DNA of 44,731 nucleotides, from positions 10,410 to 55,140 of the forward strand of contig SVNW01000017.1 in assembly GCA_015066745.1 (NCBI GenBank). The letters run 5' to 3'. The first letter of the stretch is position 1; every line of letters starts with the position of its first letter. Shown here in pieces: positions 9,401 to 17,780 of this stretch. This DNA is from Ruminococcus sp. GTDB lineage: Bacteria > Bacillota > Clostridia > Oscillospirales > Ruminococcaceae. The position numbers and the translations under genes were made by a program. The notes under the pieces are model-generated. The model worked only from the letters and a program-made list of their open reading frames with translations, did no database searches and was not told where the DNA came from.

Positions 9401-10022
9401 ACTTAGCACAATGCCTGCAAAAGTTTCGGTATCTGATATATCCAAAAATGACGACAGATTTGACCTTATTCTGAAAAGACCGTCATTTGTACAGAACAGA
9501 GGAAAAATGACACCTACTGAGAAGGGAACTGTAGTTCATAGTATCTTACAGCACGCTGACTTTGCTGAGTTGAAAAAAGATATTACAAAAGAAGTTGACA
9601 GAGTTGTACAGCATGGATTTATAACCGAAAATCAGAAGAAGCAGATAGATATCTCTATGATAGAAAACTTTGTGATGTCAGATATTTTTGAAAGGGCGTT
9701 AAAATCATCGAAGGTTGAAAAAGAACGAAAGTTTTTAGTAAAGATAAGCGACCTTAAACTTGCAGATGAACAGTTTTCAGAATATGACGATACAGGCTGT
9801 ATGGTACAGGGTATAATAGATATGTACTTTGAAGAAGATGACGGTATTGTTCTGGTAGATTACAAAACAGACAATGTTTCTATGGTGTCATTTCTTGCAG
9901 AAAATTATTCAAAACAACTTGCACTTTATAAAGGTGCGCTTGAAAAAATGGAGAATAAGAAAGTTAAACAAGCACTGATATATTCACTCAAACTCGGAAA
10001 ATGGATAGAAGTGAATGTATAA
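6456..10022 (+). CDS. addA: ATP-dependent helicase/nuclease subunit AddA
   Basis: This 1188-residue UvrD-family helicase has a C-terminal RecB-like nuclease and normally forms AddAB, which resects double-strand breaks for RecA-dependent repair. Motifs in order: Walker A AAAGSGKT (Lys28), TFTKDAASEM, Walker B IDEFQDTN near 391-400, GDVKQSIYRFR near 429, TIHKSKGLEFP near 775, LLYVALTRAKERL near 850, GTVVHSILQH near 1025, and the nuclease motif DYKTDN near 1135. The length is typical. AAGGAG lies upstream of the start. AddB, which normally precedes AddA, is absent from the window; the upstream neighbour is a divergent dockerin gene and addA has its own promoter. A membrane protein gene follows at 18 bp. 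Confidence 0.95.
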   Translation: MPWTKEQECAINATGASLLVSAAAGSGKTSVLVERLIRQLSDTKNKIPADKMIIVTFTKDAASEMKQRLTTALSQLIEKNPENSWLSRQQLLLQSAKISTIHSFCFDLIRDNIQELELSPGFRIMDETEAGLMLNRAISDLVTKYYEKFPEKIEKLYDRFCYKDDSAIERLIADIYNFISSIPFGEKWLGECCERYKNHGDFYNKLCNSSEKTIISMISEAESYSAECSELITESENDKAIDIIDKEYFSIKKIRDDFGASGVSLKEKAEAYNVLEFARLVLGKKVDEDLKEQIKALRDSYKEILKETIPEELDLLKYADEDFDVHYELLTILGEMISELENQLWKTKVEKNAIGFSDAETLAVKLLSVYDDDGHIKKSPLACELSEYYKIIMIDEFQDTNNNQDLIFKLLSHNGTAEKSGDNMFMVGDVKQSIYRFRLANPKNFINTMNSSVKYNEEEKSKNSYIQLNKNFRSSEDVIGFVNFIFRGIMSEKAGDIFYDEGEELVLGASFLERNRKTEVAVITGESENVSQAIYTAQKISSMLKEKVQVDNKDGKSSRDCTRRDFCILLRRKSDAAVYVNELSKLGIPAYSEETSGYLKSREISVILNILRIIDNPLIDTAFVAIMLSPMFMITDDELAMLRANYKKGHIYDALLRAIENAGEDGLPPEFIEKLKYIRDTLTKLRMYSATMSLMELIKKIYDRTDFISVIRMYDDGEKKRANLRALLEYARTYQESSDDGLSGFLRYIDRIVKINGDFSQGQTVSTSEDVVMIKTIHKSKGLEFPFVFLCETQVAFNTLDQRKNIQLNFDYGIGFRLQNRREFQKYVTLPFRAISKINTHDSVSEEMRLLYVALTRAKERLFIPLLVDIPEQKKLYRFAKEIHKSQGITPQLSMSANSMNDWLLMSLITHHNSRRLRELSGYDMFFTEKSDFDIEFIEVSDDKKTEKNEENVDLKKEAEVMADKKVVSMICDNFDFKYDMRLSTMPAKVSVSDISKNDDRFDLILKRPSFVQNRGKMTPTEKGTVVHSILQHADFAELKKDITKEVDRVVQHGFITENQKKQIDISMIENFVMSDIFERALKSSKVEKERKFLVKISDLKLADEQFSEYDDTGCMVQGIIDMYFEEDDGIVLVDYKTDNVSMVSFLAENYSKQLALYKGALEKMENKKVKQALIYSLKLGKWIEVNV

Positions 10023-10040
10023 AAAGGGAGGTATCTTATT

Positions 10041-10670
10041 ATGGAAAACAGTATTTATAATCGTGAGGAAGTTTTGAAAATGAGGGAGCAAAGAGAGAGA
10101 AACAATGAGCGGTTGAGCGAAAACAGAGAAAAGATGAAGTCAATAAAAAAGAAAAGAACGGCACTTTTTGTTTTTGAAGTCGGATATGTACTTTATTATT
10201 TTCTTTTGATTGTTGCTGCAGTAATGTCAGTAAGGTTCGGAGATCTCTTCACACTTTTTTTGTTCATGGCTCCTGTAGTTGCAGTGTCATTTATAGGAAC
10301 TGTAGATAAAACAGAACCGCTTTTATTCCGTAAAATATTGCTTCCGTGTTTATTCATCGGATTTATATCAGCTTTTATAGCTAAAGGGCTGATGATCGCA
10401 TTTTTAATAAGCGCTGTTCTGGATTTTATCTATTATCATCTTGCGCTTGAAGAAGTTGCTATGTCAGAACAACCGGGATATCCGTATTTTATTGAAGGTA
10501 TCGAAGAAAGATCGCATTATAAAGAATATATACCGGTTCATGATTTTGAAAAATGCAGAGAAAAATCAGTAGGGATGGATAATCTTGATTTTCAGAACAT
10601 GACTAACAATGACTGGGTGAGAAAAGAATCTGAAAGTGAAAGTGCAGAGATGGAAGGTATATCGCTTTAA
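10041..10670 (+). CDS. Hypothetical multi-pass membrane protein
   Basis: I do not recognise a family in this 209-residue protein. It begins with a very basic and acidic, coiled-coil-prone segment (about residues 7-42, rich in Arg, Glu and Lys). About four hydrophobic segments follow (roughly 43-65, 70-88, 97-114 and 116-136), and then an acidic soluble tail. A GGGAGG site lies before the ATG. It is 18 bp downstream of addA and 26 bp upstream of the guanylate-kinase-like gene, so all three are probably one transcript. The soluble ends are most likely cytoplasmic. No function is assigned. Confidence 0.7.
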   Translation: MENSIYNREEVLKMREQRERNNERLSENREKMKSIKKKRTALFVFEVGYVLYYFLLIVAAVMSVRFGDLFTLFLFMAPVVAVSFIGTVDKTEPLLFRKILLPCLFIGFISAFIAKGLMIAFLISAVLDFIYYHLALEEVAMSEQPGYPYFIEGIEERSHYKEYIPVHDFEKCREKSVGMDNLDFQNMTNNDWVRKESESESAEMEGISL

Positions 10671-10696
10671 AAATAAAAAGATAAGGGAATGATTTT

Positions 10697-11275
10697 TTGA
10701 AAAGGTTATTTTGTCTGATAGGCAAGAGCGGAGCAGGTAAAGATACGGTGTTTGGAGAACTGTTAAAAAGAACGTCACTTATACCTGTAGTAACATATAC
10801 AACACGCCCTATGCGTTCAGGAGAAACTGACGGGAAAGAGTATCATTTTGTAACAGATGAGGTACTAAAAAAACTTGAAAGTGACAATAAGATAATAGAA
10901 AAAAGAACATATCATACAGTGCATGGTGACTGGAATTATTTCACCTGTGATATTGACTTTTCTTTGGGTGAACATCATGTCATGATAGGTACTCCCGAAG
11001 TTGTAAAAAAGCTTGTAAAGTACTACGATGATGATATGGTAGTTATAATTTATCTTGAACTAGACGACAGAAAACGTCTTGAACGTTGTATAAACAGGGA
11101 ATCAGAGCAGAAAAAGCCGAACTACAGCGAAGTATGCAGAAGATATCTTGCAGACGAAGAAGATTTTTCAGAGTCAGAAATTTCTTCATATAAAAATCTG
11201 TTCAGAATAAATTCTGAGCGTTCAAATGAAGAAAATGTGGCTGAGTGTGTGAAGATAATAAAAAGTTTTAAGTAA
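10697..11275 (+). CDS. Guanylate kinase-like P-loop protein
   Basis: This 192-residue protein opens with the P-loop LIGKSGAGKDT (residues 6-16). It continues with VTYTTRPMRSGETDGKEYHFV, the GMP-binding loop of guanylate kinases (GMP + ATP to GDP + ADP). The later segments LDDRKRLERCINRE and the C-terminal helix fit the fold. The start is a TTG: an ATG eight bases upstream is out of frame, and AAGGGA is suitably placed for the TTG. It may be a paralogue rather than the housekeeping gmk, because it lacks the usual extA/rpoZ neighbours and several lid residues differ. A bidirectional terminator follows. Confidence 0.8.
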   Translation: MKRLFCLIGKSGAGKDTVFGELLKRTSLIPVVTYTTRPMRSGETDGKEYHFVTDEVLKKLESDNKIIEKRTYHTVHGDWNYFTCDIDFSLGEHHVMIGTPEVVKKLVKYYDDDMVVIIYLELDDRKRLERCINRESEQKKPNYSEVCRRYLADEEDFSESEISSYKNLFRINSERSNEENVAECVKIIKSFK

Positions 11276-11283
11276 ATAAAAAT

Positions 11284-11327
11284 AAACGGATATATCATAC
11301 CAAAAGAGTGGCGTGATATATCCGTTT
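11284..11327. terminator. Bidirectional terminator between guanylate-kinase-like gene and rex
   Basis: A perfect 14-bp stem (AAACGGATATATCA at 11284-11297 with its complement at 11314-11327) lies between convergent genes, with T-rich sequence on the plus-strand side. Confidence 0.88.
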
Positions 11328-11330
11328 TGT

Positions 11331-11981
11331 TTATTGTTTTTCATTTCTTTCACGTAGATTATAAGAAAGAACCATCAGACTGTCACCAAGATGAACGTTT
11401 TCAACTATAACGTCCTGATTGCTGAGTCTGAAGTCGTAGTGACTGAAGTTCCAGAAAGCTGATATGCCGTAGCTTATAAGCTTTTCTGAAAGCAGGTTTG
11501 CAGCGGATTTTGGAATACACAAAACAGCAACATCGGGTTTATGTTTTTCACAAAACATTTCAAGATTTTTTATATCAGAAACTTTTATGTCCATTATCTT
11601 GGTATCTATAAGCTGTGGATCGTTGTCAAATATACCGATAAGTTTAAAACCCATCTTTTCAAAGTTAAGATGTGATGCTATTGCTTTTCCTAAATTTCCG
11701 GCACCGATAAGTATTGCTTTATTTTCAACATTGAGTCCGAGGATCTTTCCGATCTCATGTCTTAAATCAAGAATATTGTATCCGTAACCTTGCTGTCCGA
11801 ATCCGCCGAAACAGTTGAGATCCTGACGTATCTGTGATGCTGTCAGTCCCATTCTTTCGGAGAGTTCACGTGAAGATATCTTTGTAATTCCCATAGCGTC
11901 GAGATCACCTAAAAAACGGTAGTAACGTGGTAAACGCCTGATTACAAGTTTTGATATTGAGTCTTTTGCCATAGAGTGCAC
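11331..11981 (-). CDS. rex: Redox-sensing transcriptional repressor Rex
   Basis: This 216-residue cytoplasmic regulator binds DNA at low NADH/NAD+ and lets go when NADH rises. The N-terminal winged helix (residues about 1-80) includes RLPRYYRFL and SSRELSERMGLTASQIRQDL. The NAD-binding Rossmann domain carries the GAGNLGKAIASH loop near residue 93, followed by the domain-swapping C-terminal helix. Length is typical. It lies downstream of icd on the same strand with a 75-bp gap containing a hairpin, so it may be partly co-transcribed with acn-icd. I found no convincing Rex box (TTGTTAA-N4-TTAACAA) near these genes. Confidence 0.95.
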   Translation of the reverse strand: MHSMAKDSISKLVIRRLPRYYRFLGDLDAMGITKISSRELSERMGLTASQIRQDLNCFGGFGQQGYGYNILDLRHEIGKILGLNVENKAILIGAGNLGKAIASHLNFEKMGFKLIGIFDNDPQLIDTKIMDIKVSDIKNLEMFCEKHKPDVAVLCIPKSAANLLSEKLISYGISAFWNFSHYDFRLSNQDVIVENVHLGDSLMVLSYNLRERNEKQ

Positions 11982-11995
11982 CGCCTTTCTGAGAT

Positions 11996-12033
11996 TTTTC
12001 GGCGGATAGCAACGATATACTATCCGCTGAAAA
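11996..12033 (-). terminator. Hairpin between icd and rex (possible weak terminator or processing site)
   Basis: Arms GCGGATAG and CTATCCGC, extended by TTTTC/GAAAA with one mismatch, form a strong stem. No long T-run follows on the minus strand, so termination is likely partial. It could set different levels for icd and rex. Confidence 0.5.
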
Positions 12034-12056
12034 TCTGAGGGTAATTTATTTAAAAA

Positions 12057-13262
12057 TTACATTTTTTCAAGTCTTTTATTGATTTCAACGAGGAATTCTT
12101 CTGAATTAACCTTCTTCTTGTTTTCAAGAGTTGAGATCATATAGAGGTCGCCTGTCATAACGCCTTCTTCGATTGTCTGGATAGTAGCCTTTTCAAGCTT
12201 GTCTGCAAAAGCTGAAAGTTCAGGAATATTGTCAAGTTCGCCTCTTTTTCTGAGTGCACCGCTCCATGCAAATATTGTTGCAACAGAGTTTGTAGATGTA
12301 ACTTCGCCTTTGAGGTGCTTGTAGTAATGTCTCTGAACAGTACCGTGAGCAGCTTCATATTCATATATTCCGTCAGGTGAAACAAGAACAGAAGTCATCA
12401 TAGCAAGACTGCCGTAAGCTGTTGAAACCATGTCAGACATAACGTCACCGTCATAGTTTTTACAAGCCCAGATATAACCGCCGTTTGAACGGATAACACG
12501 AGCTACAGCGTCATCTATGAGAGTATAGAAGTATTCGATACCGAGTGCTTCATACTTTTCCTTATATTCGTTGTCGTAGATCTCCTGGAATATATCTTTG
12601 AATCTGTGGTCATACTTCTTGGAGATAGTATCCTTTGTAGCAAACCATACGTCCTGCTTGAGATCAAGACCGTAGTTAAGACAAGCTCTTGCAAAACCTT
12701 CGATACTCTTGTCAACATTGTGAAGACCCTGAATTATACCGTCACCGTCAAAAGTATGGATAAGTTCTCTTGTTTCATTTCCGTCCTTGTCTGTGTATAC
12801 AAGTTCAGCTTTTCCGCCGTTTTTAACCTGAATTTCAGTGTTCTTGTAAACATCGCCGTAAGCGTGACGAGCGATAGTGATAGGCTTTGTCCATGTAGGA
12901 ATGTATGGTGTTATACCTTTTACAAGGATAGGTGTTCTGAAAACAGTACCGTCAAGAATTGCACGAATAGTACCGTTTGGTGATTTCCACATTTCTTTAA
13001 GATTGTATTCAGGCATTCTTGCTGCATTTGGTGTGATAGTAGCACACTTTACAGCAACTCCGTATTTCTTTGTAGCTTCAGCACTGTCGATAGTAACCTG
13101 ATCGTTTGTTTCGTTACGGTGAACAAGTCCGAGATCGTAGTATTCTGTTTTGAGATCTACATATGGGAGAATGAGTATATCCTTTATCCATTTCCAGAGG
13201 ATTCTGGTCATTTCGTCGCCGTCCATTTCAACGAGCGGTGTTGTCATCTGAATTTTTGCCAT
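12057..13262 (-). CDS. icd: NADP-dependent isocitrate dehydrogenase (eukaryotic-type)
   Basis: This 401-residue enzyme oxidises isocitrate to 2-oxoglutarate and CO2, reducing NADP+. It belongs to the homodimeric 'eukaryotic' IDH subfamily rather than the E. coli type: the start [18 protein letters not shown], the substrate loop KSPNGTIR and the length are those of that group. The metal-binding region [18 protein letters not shown] segment is intact. It follows acn by 33 bp on the same strand. Together the pair makes 2-oxoglutarate from citrate for glutamate synthesis, as expected for an anaerobe with an incomplete TCA cycle. Codon use looks more biased than in neighbouring hypothetical genes, consistent with high expression. 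Confidence 0.95.
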   Translation of the reverse strand: MAKIQMTTPLVEMDGDEMTRILWKWIKDILILPYVDLKTEYYDLGLVHRNETNDQVTIDSAEATKKYGVAVKCATITPNAARMPEYNLKEMWKSPNGTIRAILDGTVFRTPILVKGITPYIPTWTKPITIARHAYGDVYKNTEIQVKNGGKAELVYTDKDGNETRELIHTFDGDGIIQGLHNVDKSIEGFARACLNYGLDLKQDVWFATKDTISKKYDHRFKDIFQEIYDNEYKEKYEALGIEYFYTLIDDAVARVIRSNGGYIWACKNYDGDVMSDMVSTAYGSLAMMTSVLVSPDGIYEYEAAHGTVQRHYYKHLKGEVTSTNSVATIFAWSGALRKRGELDNIPELSAFADKLEKATIQTIEEGVMTGDLYMISTLENKKKVNSEEFLVEINKRLEKM

Positions 13263-13295
13263 TTTATATAAACCTCCTGTGAGTGAATTTTTTTA

Positions 13296-15233
13296 TTATT
13301 TAAGATTTTCTCTTGTGTAGTCAAGAAGACCGCCAGCGAGGATTATATCCTTTGTACGACCTGTGAGTTCACAGAGAACCGGGATAGAATCACCTGTTGT
13401 CTTGTTGATAACAGTAAGTTCTGTCTTGTCAGCAGAGATATCATTTCTGATATTCTTTATTTCGATCTGATCGCCCTGGCTTATCTTGTCATAATCAGCT
13501 TCGTTTACAAATGTAAGCGGAAGTATACCTGCGTTGATGAGGTTTGCTCTGTGTATTCTTGCAAAGCTCTTAACCAAAACTGCCTTGATACCGAGATAGA
13601 GTGGTGCGAGAGCAGCGTGTTCTCTTGATGAGCCCTGACCGTAGTTTGCGCCACCTACGATGATAGATGCGCCGAGGTTCTTTGCTCTTCTTGGGAAATC
13701 TTCATCGCATACAGTAAAGCAGTGCTGTGATATAGCAGGGATATTTGAACGGAGCGGAAGAATCTTTGCACCTGCAGGCATGATATGGTCTGTTGTGATA
13801 TTATCGCCTACCTTGAGTGAAACGTTACAGCTTATTTCTTCAACAAGAGGTGCTGTTTCAGGATATGGCTTGATGTTTGGTCCTCTGAGGATCTCTACGC
13901 TGTCCATATCTTTTTCATCTGCAGGGAGAACGATCATATTGTCATTGATATCAAACTTTTCAGGGAGTGTAAACTCAGGCATTTCTCCGAGATCTCTTGG
14001 GTCTGTAAGTATGCCTGTTATAGCTGAAGCTGCAGCCATTTCAGGTGAAACGAGGTATATCTGACCGTCCTTTGTACCTGAACGTCCTTCAAAGTTTCTG
14101 TTGAATGTACGGAGTGATACACCATTTGAGTTAGGTGACTGACCCATACCGATACATGGACCGCACGCACTTTCAAGAATTCTTGCGCCTGCATCGATCA
14201 TAACGGAGAGAAGACCGTTTTTAGCAAGCATATTAAGAACCTGTTTTGAACCAGGTGCGATAGAAAGTGAAACGTCCGGATTAACAGTTTTACCTTTAAG
14301 TATATGAGCAACCTTCATCATATCGAGAAGTGATGAGTTTGTACATGAACCGATACATACCTGATCGATCTTGATATTTCCGATTTCCTTTACGGATTTT
14401 ACGTTGTCAGGCATATGAGGACAAGCAGCGAGCGGAACAAGTTTGCTAAGATCGATGTTTATAACTTCGTCATAAACTGCATCTTCATCAGCTGCGAGCG
14501 GTACCCATACTTCTTCACGACCCTGAGCTTTGAGGAACTGCTTTGTTATTTCGTCAGAAGGGAAGATAGATGTTGTAGCACCGAGCTCTGCACCCATGTT
14601 TGTGATAGTAGCTCTTTCAGGAACTGAGAGAGTCTTTACGCCTTCACCGCAGTATTCGATAACCTTGCCTACGCCACCTTTAACAGACATTATTCTGAGA
14701 ACTTCAAGTATAACGTCCTTTGCAGCTACCCATGGCTGAAGTTTGCCTGTGAGTTCTACTTTTACTACCTTAGGGCATGTGATATAGTATGCACCGCCAC
14801 CCATAGCAACAGCAACGTCAAGACCACCTGCACCGATAGCTATCATACCGATACCGCCACCTGTAGGAGTATGGCTGTCAGAACCGATAAGTGTCTTGCC
14901 TGGTACGCCAAATCTTTCAAGATGTACCTGGTGGCATATACCGTTACCCGGTCTTGAGAAGTAGATACCGTGCTTCTTGGCAACACTGCCGATAAATCTG
15001 TGGTCATCAGCGTTTTCAAAACCGTTCTGGAGTGTGTTGTGGTCAATATATGCTACAGAGCGTTCTGTCTTTACTCTCGGAACTCCCATTGCTTCAAATT
15101 CGAGATAAGCCATAGTACCGGTTGCGTCCTGTGTAAGTGTCTGGTCGATACGGATTCCTATTTCAGTGCCTTTTACCATTTCGCCGTCAACGATATGATT
15201 TTTAAGAATTTTTTCAGTTAATGTCAAACCCAT
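13296..15233 (-). CDS. acn: Aconitate hydratase
   Basis: This 645-residue [4Fe-4S] enzyme interconverts citrate and isocitrate. The three cluster cysteines are visible in SCTNSS and CGPCIGMGQSPNSNG; GSDSHTPTGGGIGMIAIGAGG and the C-terminal swivel motif YGQGSSREHAALAP are intact. It is of the shorter (about 640-residue) clostridial class rather than the roughly 900-residue AcnA/B. It is the first gene of acn-icd(-rex), with its own good promoter about 90-120 bp upstream. The 3-isopropylmalate dehydratase family is related, but that enzyme is split in bacteria and lacks this fused swivel, so aconitase is the better call. Confidence 0.94.
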   Translation of the reverse strand: MGLTLTEKILKNHIVDGEMVKGTEIGIRIDQTLTQDATGTMAYLEFEAMGVPRVKTERSVAYIDHNTLQNGFENADDHRFIGSVAKKHGIYFSRPGNGICHQVHLERFGVPGKTLIGSDSHTPTGGGIGMIAIGAGGLDVAVAMGGGAYYITCPKVVKVELTGKLQPWVAAKDVILEVLRIMSVKGGVGKVIEYCGEGVKTLSVPERATITNMGAELGATTSIFPSDEITKQFLKAQGREEVWVPLAADEDAVYDEVINIDLSKLVPLAACPHMPDNVKSVKEIGNIKIDQVCIGSCTNSSLLDMMKVAHILKGKTVNPDVSLSIAPGSKQVLNMLAKNGLLSVMIDAGARILESACGPCIGMGQSPNSNGVSLRTFNRNFEGRSGTKDGQIYLVSPEMAAASAITGILTDPRDLGEMPEFTLPEKFDINDNMIVLPADEKDMDSVEILRGPNIKPYPETAPLVEEISCNVSLKVGDNITTDHIMPAGAKILPLRSNIPAISQHCFTVCDEDFPRRAKNLGASIIVGGANYGQGSSREHAALAPLYLGIKAVLVKSFARIHRANLINAGILPLTFVNEADYDKISQGDQIEIKNIRNDISADKTELTVINKTTGDSIPVLCELTGRTKDIILAGGLLDYTRENLK

Positions 15234-15327
15234 TAAAATTACTCCGTTTCTCCGCTTGAAGTAAGATTACTTTTTGCGGTAAAATTTTTTTATACGCTTT
15301 CTTCAAAAAGAAATACAGCTACTTATT

Positions 15328-15357
15328 ATTGTACCACTATATATGGGGTGTTGTCAA
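15328..15357 (-). promoter_or_regulatory. acn-icd promoter
   Basis: On the minus strand: consensus TTGACA (15352-15357), an 18-bp spacer and TACAAT (15328-15333). Confidence 0.8.
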
Positions 15358-15404
15358 TTAATTCACAACAAAAAATACGAAAATATTAAAAAAAAATATA
15401 AAAA

Positions 15405-15433
15405 ATGAGTGTCGCCAAAAGTGCAACACTCAT
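15405..15433 (-). terminator. Intrinsic terminator of the zinc-ribbon/SH3 gene
   Basis: Arms ATGAGTGT and ACACTCAT form the stem. On the minus strand it is followed by a run of Ts and a longer T-rich stretch. It separates this gene from the acn promoter. Confidence 0.9.
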
Positions 15434-15450
15434 AAATAAACTTTTTTATT

Positions 15451-16488
15451 TTATTCTGAATCGGATTCTGAGTCAGATTCAGATTCACTTTCGTTATCTG
15501 AGTCAGTTTCTTCAATAGACTCTGACGGAGCTGTATCTGAGTTTACAACGATAAATTCAGCAACTGAATAACCTACAACATCATTTACGGCAACTTTGTA
15601 CCACTTGTTTCCGTCCTCGGAAATATGTTCTTCAAGAATTTCGACCTGATCGTTTTCGTAAACCTGGCAGAGTGCATCTGCTGCGTAAAGAGGCTCTGTA
15701 CGGACATTGAGTGAACTGCCTTCGTCAAGACCTGAAACAGTTCCGTAAACTTTTGCTGCTGTAAGTTCTTCGCATTCAAGAATAACCTCAATAGGTGCCT
15801 GGTCAGGCGTATCAAAACCAAACTTGAAAGAAGCCTTTACCTGATAGTTGTCATTTGCGAGCGCTCTGTAAGCATAGTAGTAGGAGTCTGACTCGTTAAA
15901 TTCCGGAGCGGGTTTTGCAAAGTTAAGAATGCTGATAAGTTCAGTGTATGTAGTATCAGCAGATATCTGTGATGTTATTTTTCCGTCTTCACTTATGATA
16001 ACTTTGGAAATAATAGATTCATCAGTAAGTGTTTTATCTGTTGTAGACAGGATTATCGGATAATCGATATATACTACCTGAGTTGTATCAGAAAGCTTTA
16101 TGGAGTACTGGTCTCCAAGAACTTCTTTTACCTGACCGAGTGTCTGACCGATGAAATCAACAGCATAGTAGTGTGATGTTTCTTCAGGCTGGCTTTCGGT
16201 ATCAGAAGAAGAATCCGGCTTGGACTGTTCGATGACAGAAGCAGATGAAAGTTTTTCTGTATCATTTTTTCCCGAAAGTGAAAGGTATATAAGGATAAGG
16301 GAAAAAATAAAAATTATAGTTGATAAGATAGCTATGCATATATGAATCATGCTCGATGGTTTTTCAACTTCGATGAGTTTGGCTGTTTCAGGATCAAGTG
16401 CAATGTATTCATATTCTTCACCGCATTTTTTACATATATCTGATTTTTTCGGGAGCTTTGCTCCGCAATTTTTACATGTTCTTTTCAT
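15451..16488 (-). CDS. Zinc-ribbon membrane protein with extracellular SH3-like domain
   Basis: This 345-residue protein starts with a four-cysteine zinc ribbon (CKNCGAKLPKKSDICKKCG, residues 4-22). One transmembrane helix (about 48-70) follows, then a Ser-rich linker, a region of about 110 residues, and a bacterial SH3 domain near 250-315 (GSSLNVRTEP...DQVEILEE...KWYKVAVND...GYSVAEFI). The tail is almost pure Ser/Glu/Asp repeats. The topology is N-terminus inside with a large outside part, so it may sense or bind the cell wall. The segment from about 105 (IGQTLGQVKEVLGDQYSI) resembles a PASTA-like fold, but that is a guess. Monocistronic, with promoter at 16540-16569 and terminator at 15405-15433. 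Confidence 0.72.
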   Translation of the reverse strand: MKRTCKNCGAKLPKKSDICKKCGEEYEYIALDPETAKLIEVEKPSSMIHICIAILSTIIFIFSLILIYLSLSGKNDTEKLSSASVIEQSKPDSSSDTESQPEETSHYYAVDFIGQTLGQVKEVLGDQYSIKLSDTTQVVYIDYPIILSTTDKTLTDESIISKVIISEDGKITSQISADTTYTELISILNFAKPAPEFNESDSYYYAYRALANDNYQVKASFKFGFDTPDQAPIEVILECEELTAAKVYGTVSGLDEGSSLNVRTEPLYAADALCQVYENDQVEILEEHISEDGNKWYKVAVNDVVGYSVAEFIVVNSDTAPSESIEETDSDNESESESDSESDSE

Positions 16489-16539
16489 TTTATTTCACCT
16501 GTTTTAAAATTATTTTTTTATAAAAGAATTATCTATTTA

Positions 16540-16569
16540 ATTATATATTATTTTAAGGTAAAATGTCAA
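16540..16569 (-). promoter_or_regulatory. Promoter of the zinc-ribbon/SH3 gene
   Basis: On the minus strand: TTGACA (16564-16569), an 18-bp spacer and TATAAT (16540-16545). It is divergent from the PilT-like promoter. Confidence 0.8.
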
Positions 16570-16604
16570 TATAAATAAAAAAAGAAATTAGTTTATAAAA
16601 AATA

Positions 16605-16634
16605 TTGACTTTGAATACCTGTAAATGATATACT
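16605..16634 (+). promoter_or_regulatory. Promoter of the PilT-like gene
   Basis: TTGACT (16605-16610), an 18-bp spacer and TATACT (16629-16634), about 70 bp upstream of the start. Confidence 0.72.
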
Positions 16635-16701
16635 TAGATTATATGTACCAATTATCCAGATTATTATTTAACTTTATTTTATTTTTGAAGGAATGAGAAG
16701 A

Positions 16702-17772
16702 ATGACGATAAAAGATGAAAAAATGATTAATCTTATCGGATTTGCAAGGCAGATGAATTGTACGGATATACATATTTCCATGAATAGTCCTGCTATGTTA
16801 AGGCGACGTGGTGAACTTATAAAGACAAATTTTGAAGCCACAAATGATGAAATCAGAAAAATGATATTGTCTATGTTAAGTGAAAATGGGAATGACATGA
16901 CAAATGAATGTACTGATCTCATTTCAACTTTTGAAACACCCTTACCTGATTCATACAGACAGAGGGTAAGTGTATTCAGACAGGCAAATCAGATTGCGGC
17001 ATCTATAAGACTTCTGCCTGATGTTCTGCCTTCTATGGAATCTCTTAATATTCCGGAAGCCGTTATAAACAATATAGTTATGCCGGGGGGGATCACACTT
17101 ATTACAGGACCGGCAGGAAGCGGTAAGACTACAACAGCTGCGGCATTGTTGCAGTATATAATAGATAATTATCCTTTGCATATAATTACAGGTGAAAATC
17201 CTGTGGAGTACATTTTTAAAAATGGTCGTTCTACTGTACATCAGAGACGTATCGGAAGAGATGCTGAAAGTTTCAGTGACGTATGCAGATTTGCGGCAAT
17301 CGAAGATACGGATATCATTTTTATCTCCGACATAAGTGACTTTGAAACTCTCAACGCTATTGTTGCTTCAGCAGAAAGCGGTATATCGGTAATAGCTTGT
17401 TTTAACTCCGGAAGTGTTCTTCAGACTCTTGACGCAATTGACGAGCTTTGTCCTTATGAAAGACGTGAACGTTTCAGAATGAGACTCTCAAACGTTTTAA
17501 GATCGATAGTTACTCAGAAACTTGTACCGTCTACTGAAAAATCAGAAACTATTCTGATAAATGAGATAATGATTTCAACTGATGAAATAGTTGAAATTCT
17601 TCGTACAGACAAGAAAGGTAAAGTTAACGGCATAATGCAGGCAGGCGGTATGCTCGGAATGCATACTTTCAACAGCGTACTTGTCAGACTATGCAGTGGC
17701 GGTGTTATTTCAAGGGAAACTGCTATTAAGTATTCACCTGACAGAACAGATCTTATGCAGTATCTCAGATAA
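16702..17772 (+). CDS. PilT-like secretion/retraction ATPase with degenerate motifs
   Basis: This protein of about 356 residues has the PilT/GspE fold. An N-terminal domain begins with an ARQMNCTDIHIS segment. The Walker A is TGPAGSGKTTT (about 135-145), and an Asp-box-like GENPVEYIF and VHQRRIGRD follow. Several catalytic segments differ from family consensus: the Walker B/catalytic-Glu stretch reads DTDIIFISDISDFET instead of the usual ILIGEMRD.ET, the Arg of LR.DPD is missing, and the His box is ACFNSGS. ATP hydrolysis may be weak or lost. No pilin, PilB, PilC or prepilin peptidase lies nearby. ATG 16702 is preferred over ATG 16693 because the AAGGA site directly abuts the latter. Confidence 0.82.
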   Translation: MTIKDEKMINLIGFARQMNCTDIHISMNSPAMLRRRGELIKTNFEATNDEIRKMILSMLSENGNDMTNECTDLISTFETPLPDSYRQRVSVFRQANQIAASIRLLPDVLPSMESLNIPEAVINNIVMPGGITLITGPAGSGKTTTAAALLQYIIDNYPLHIITGENPVEYIFKNGRSTVHQRRIGRDAESFSDVCRFAAIEDTDIIFISDISDFETLNAIVASAESGISVIACFNSGSVLQTLDAIDELCPYERRERFRMRLSNVLRSIVTQKLVPSTEKSETILINEIMISTDEIVEILRTDKKGKVNGIMQAGGMLGMHTFNSVLVRLCSGGVISRETAIKYSPDRTDLMQYLR

Positions 17773-17780
17773 AATTTATT

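Noticed and set aside
12606..12983. A 125-codon plus-strand frame
   Set aside because: It is antisense to the strongly conserved icd gene and shows only reverse-complement codon bias.
13660..14064. A 134-codon plus-strand frame
   Set aside because: It is antisense to acn, has no family features and no start signals.
15451..15540. Ser/Glu/Asp-rich repeats at the end of the zinc-ribbon/SH3 gene as a separate element
   Set aside because: They are simply the in-frame low-complexity tail of that protein.
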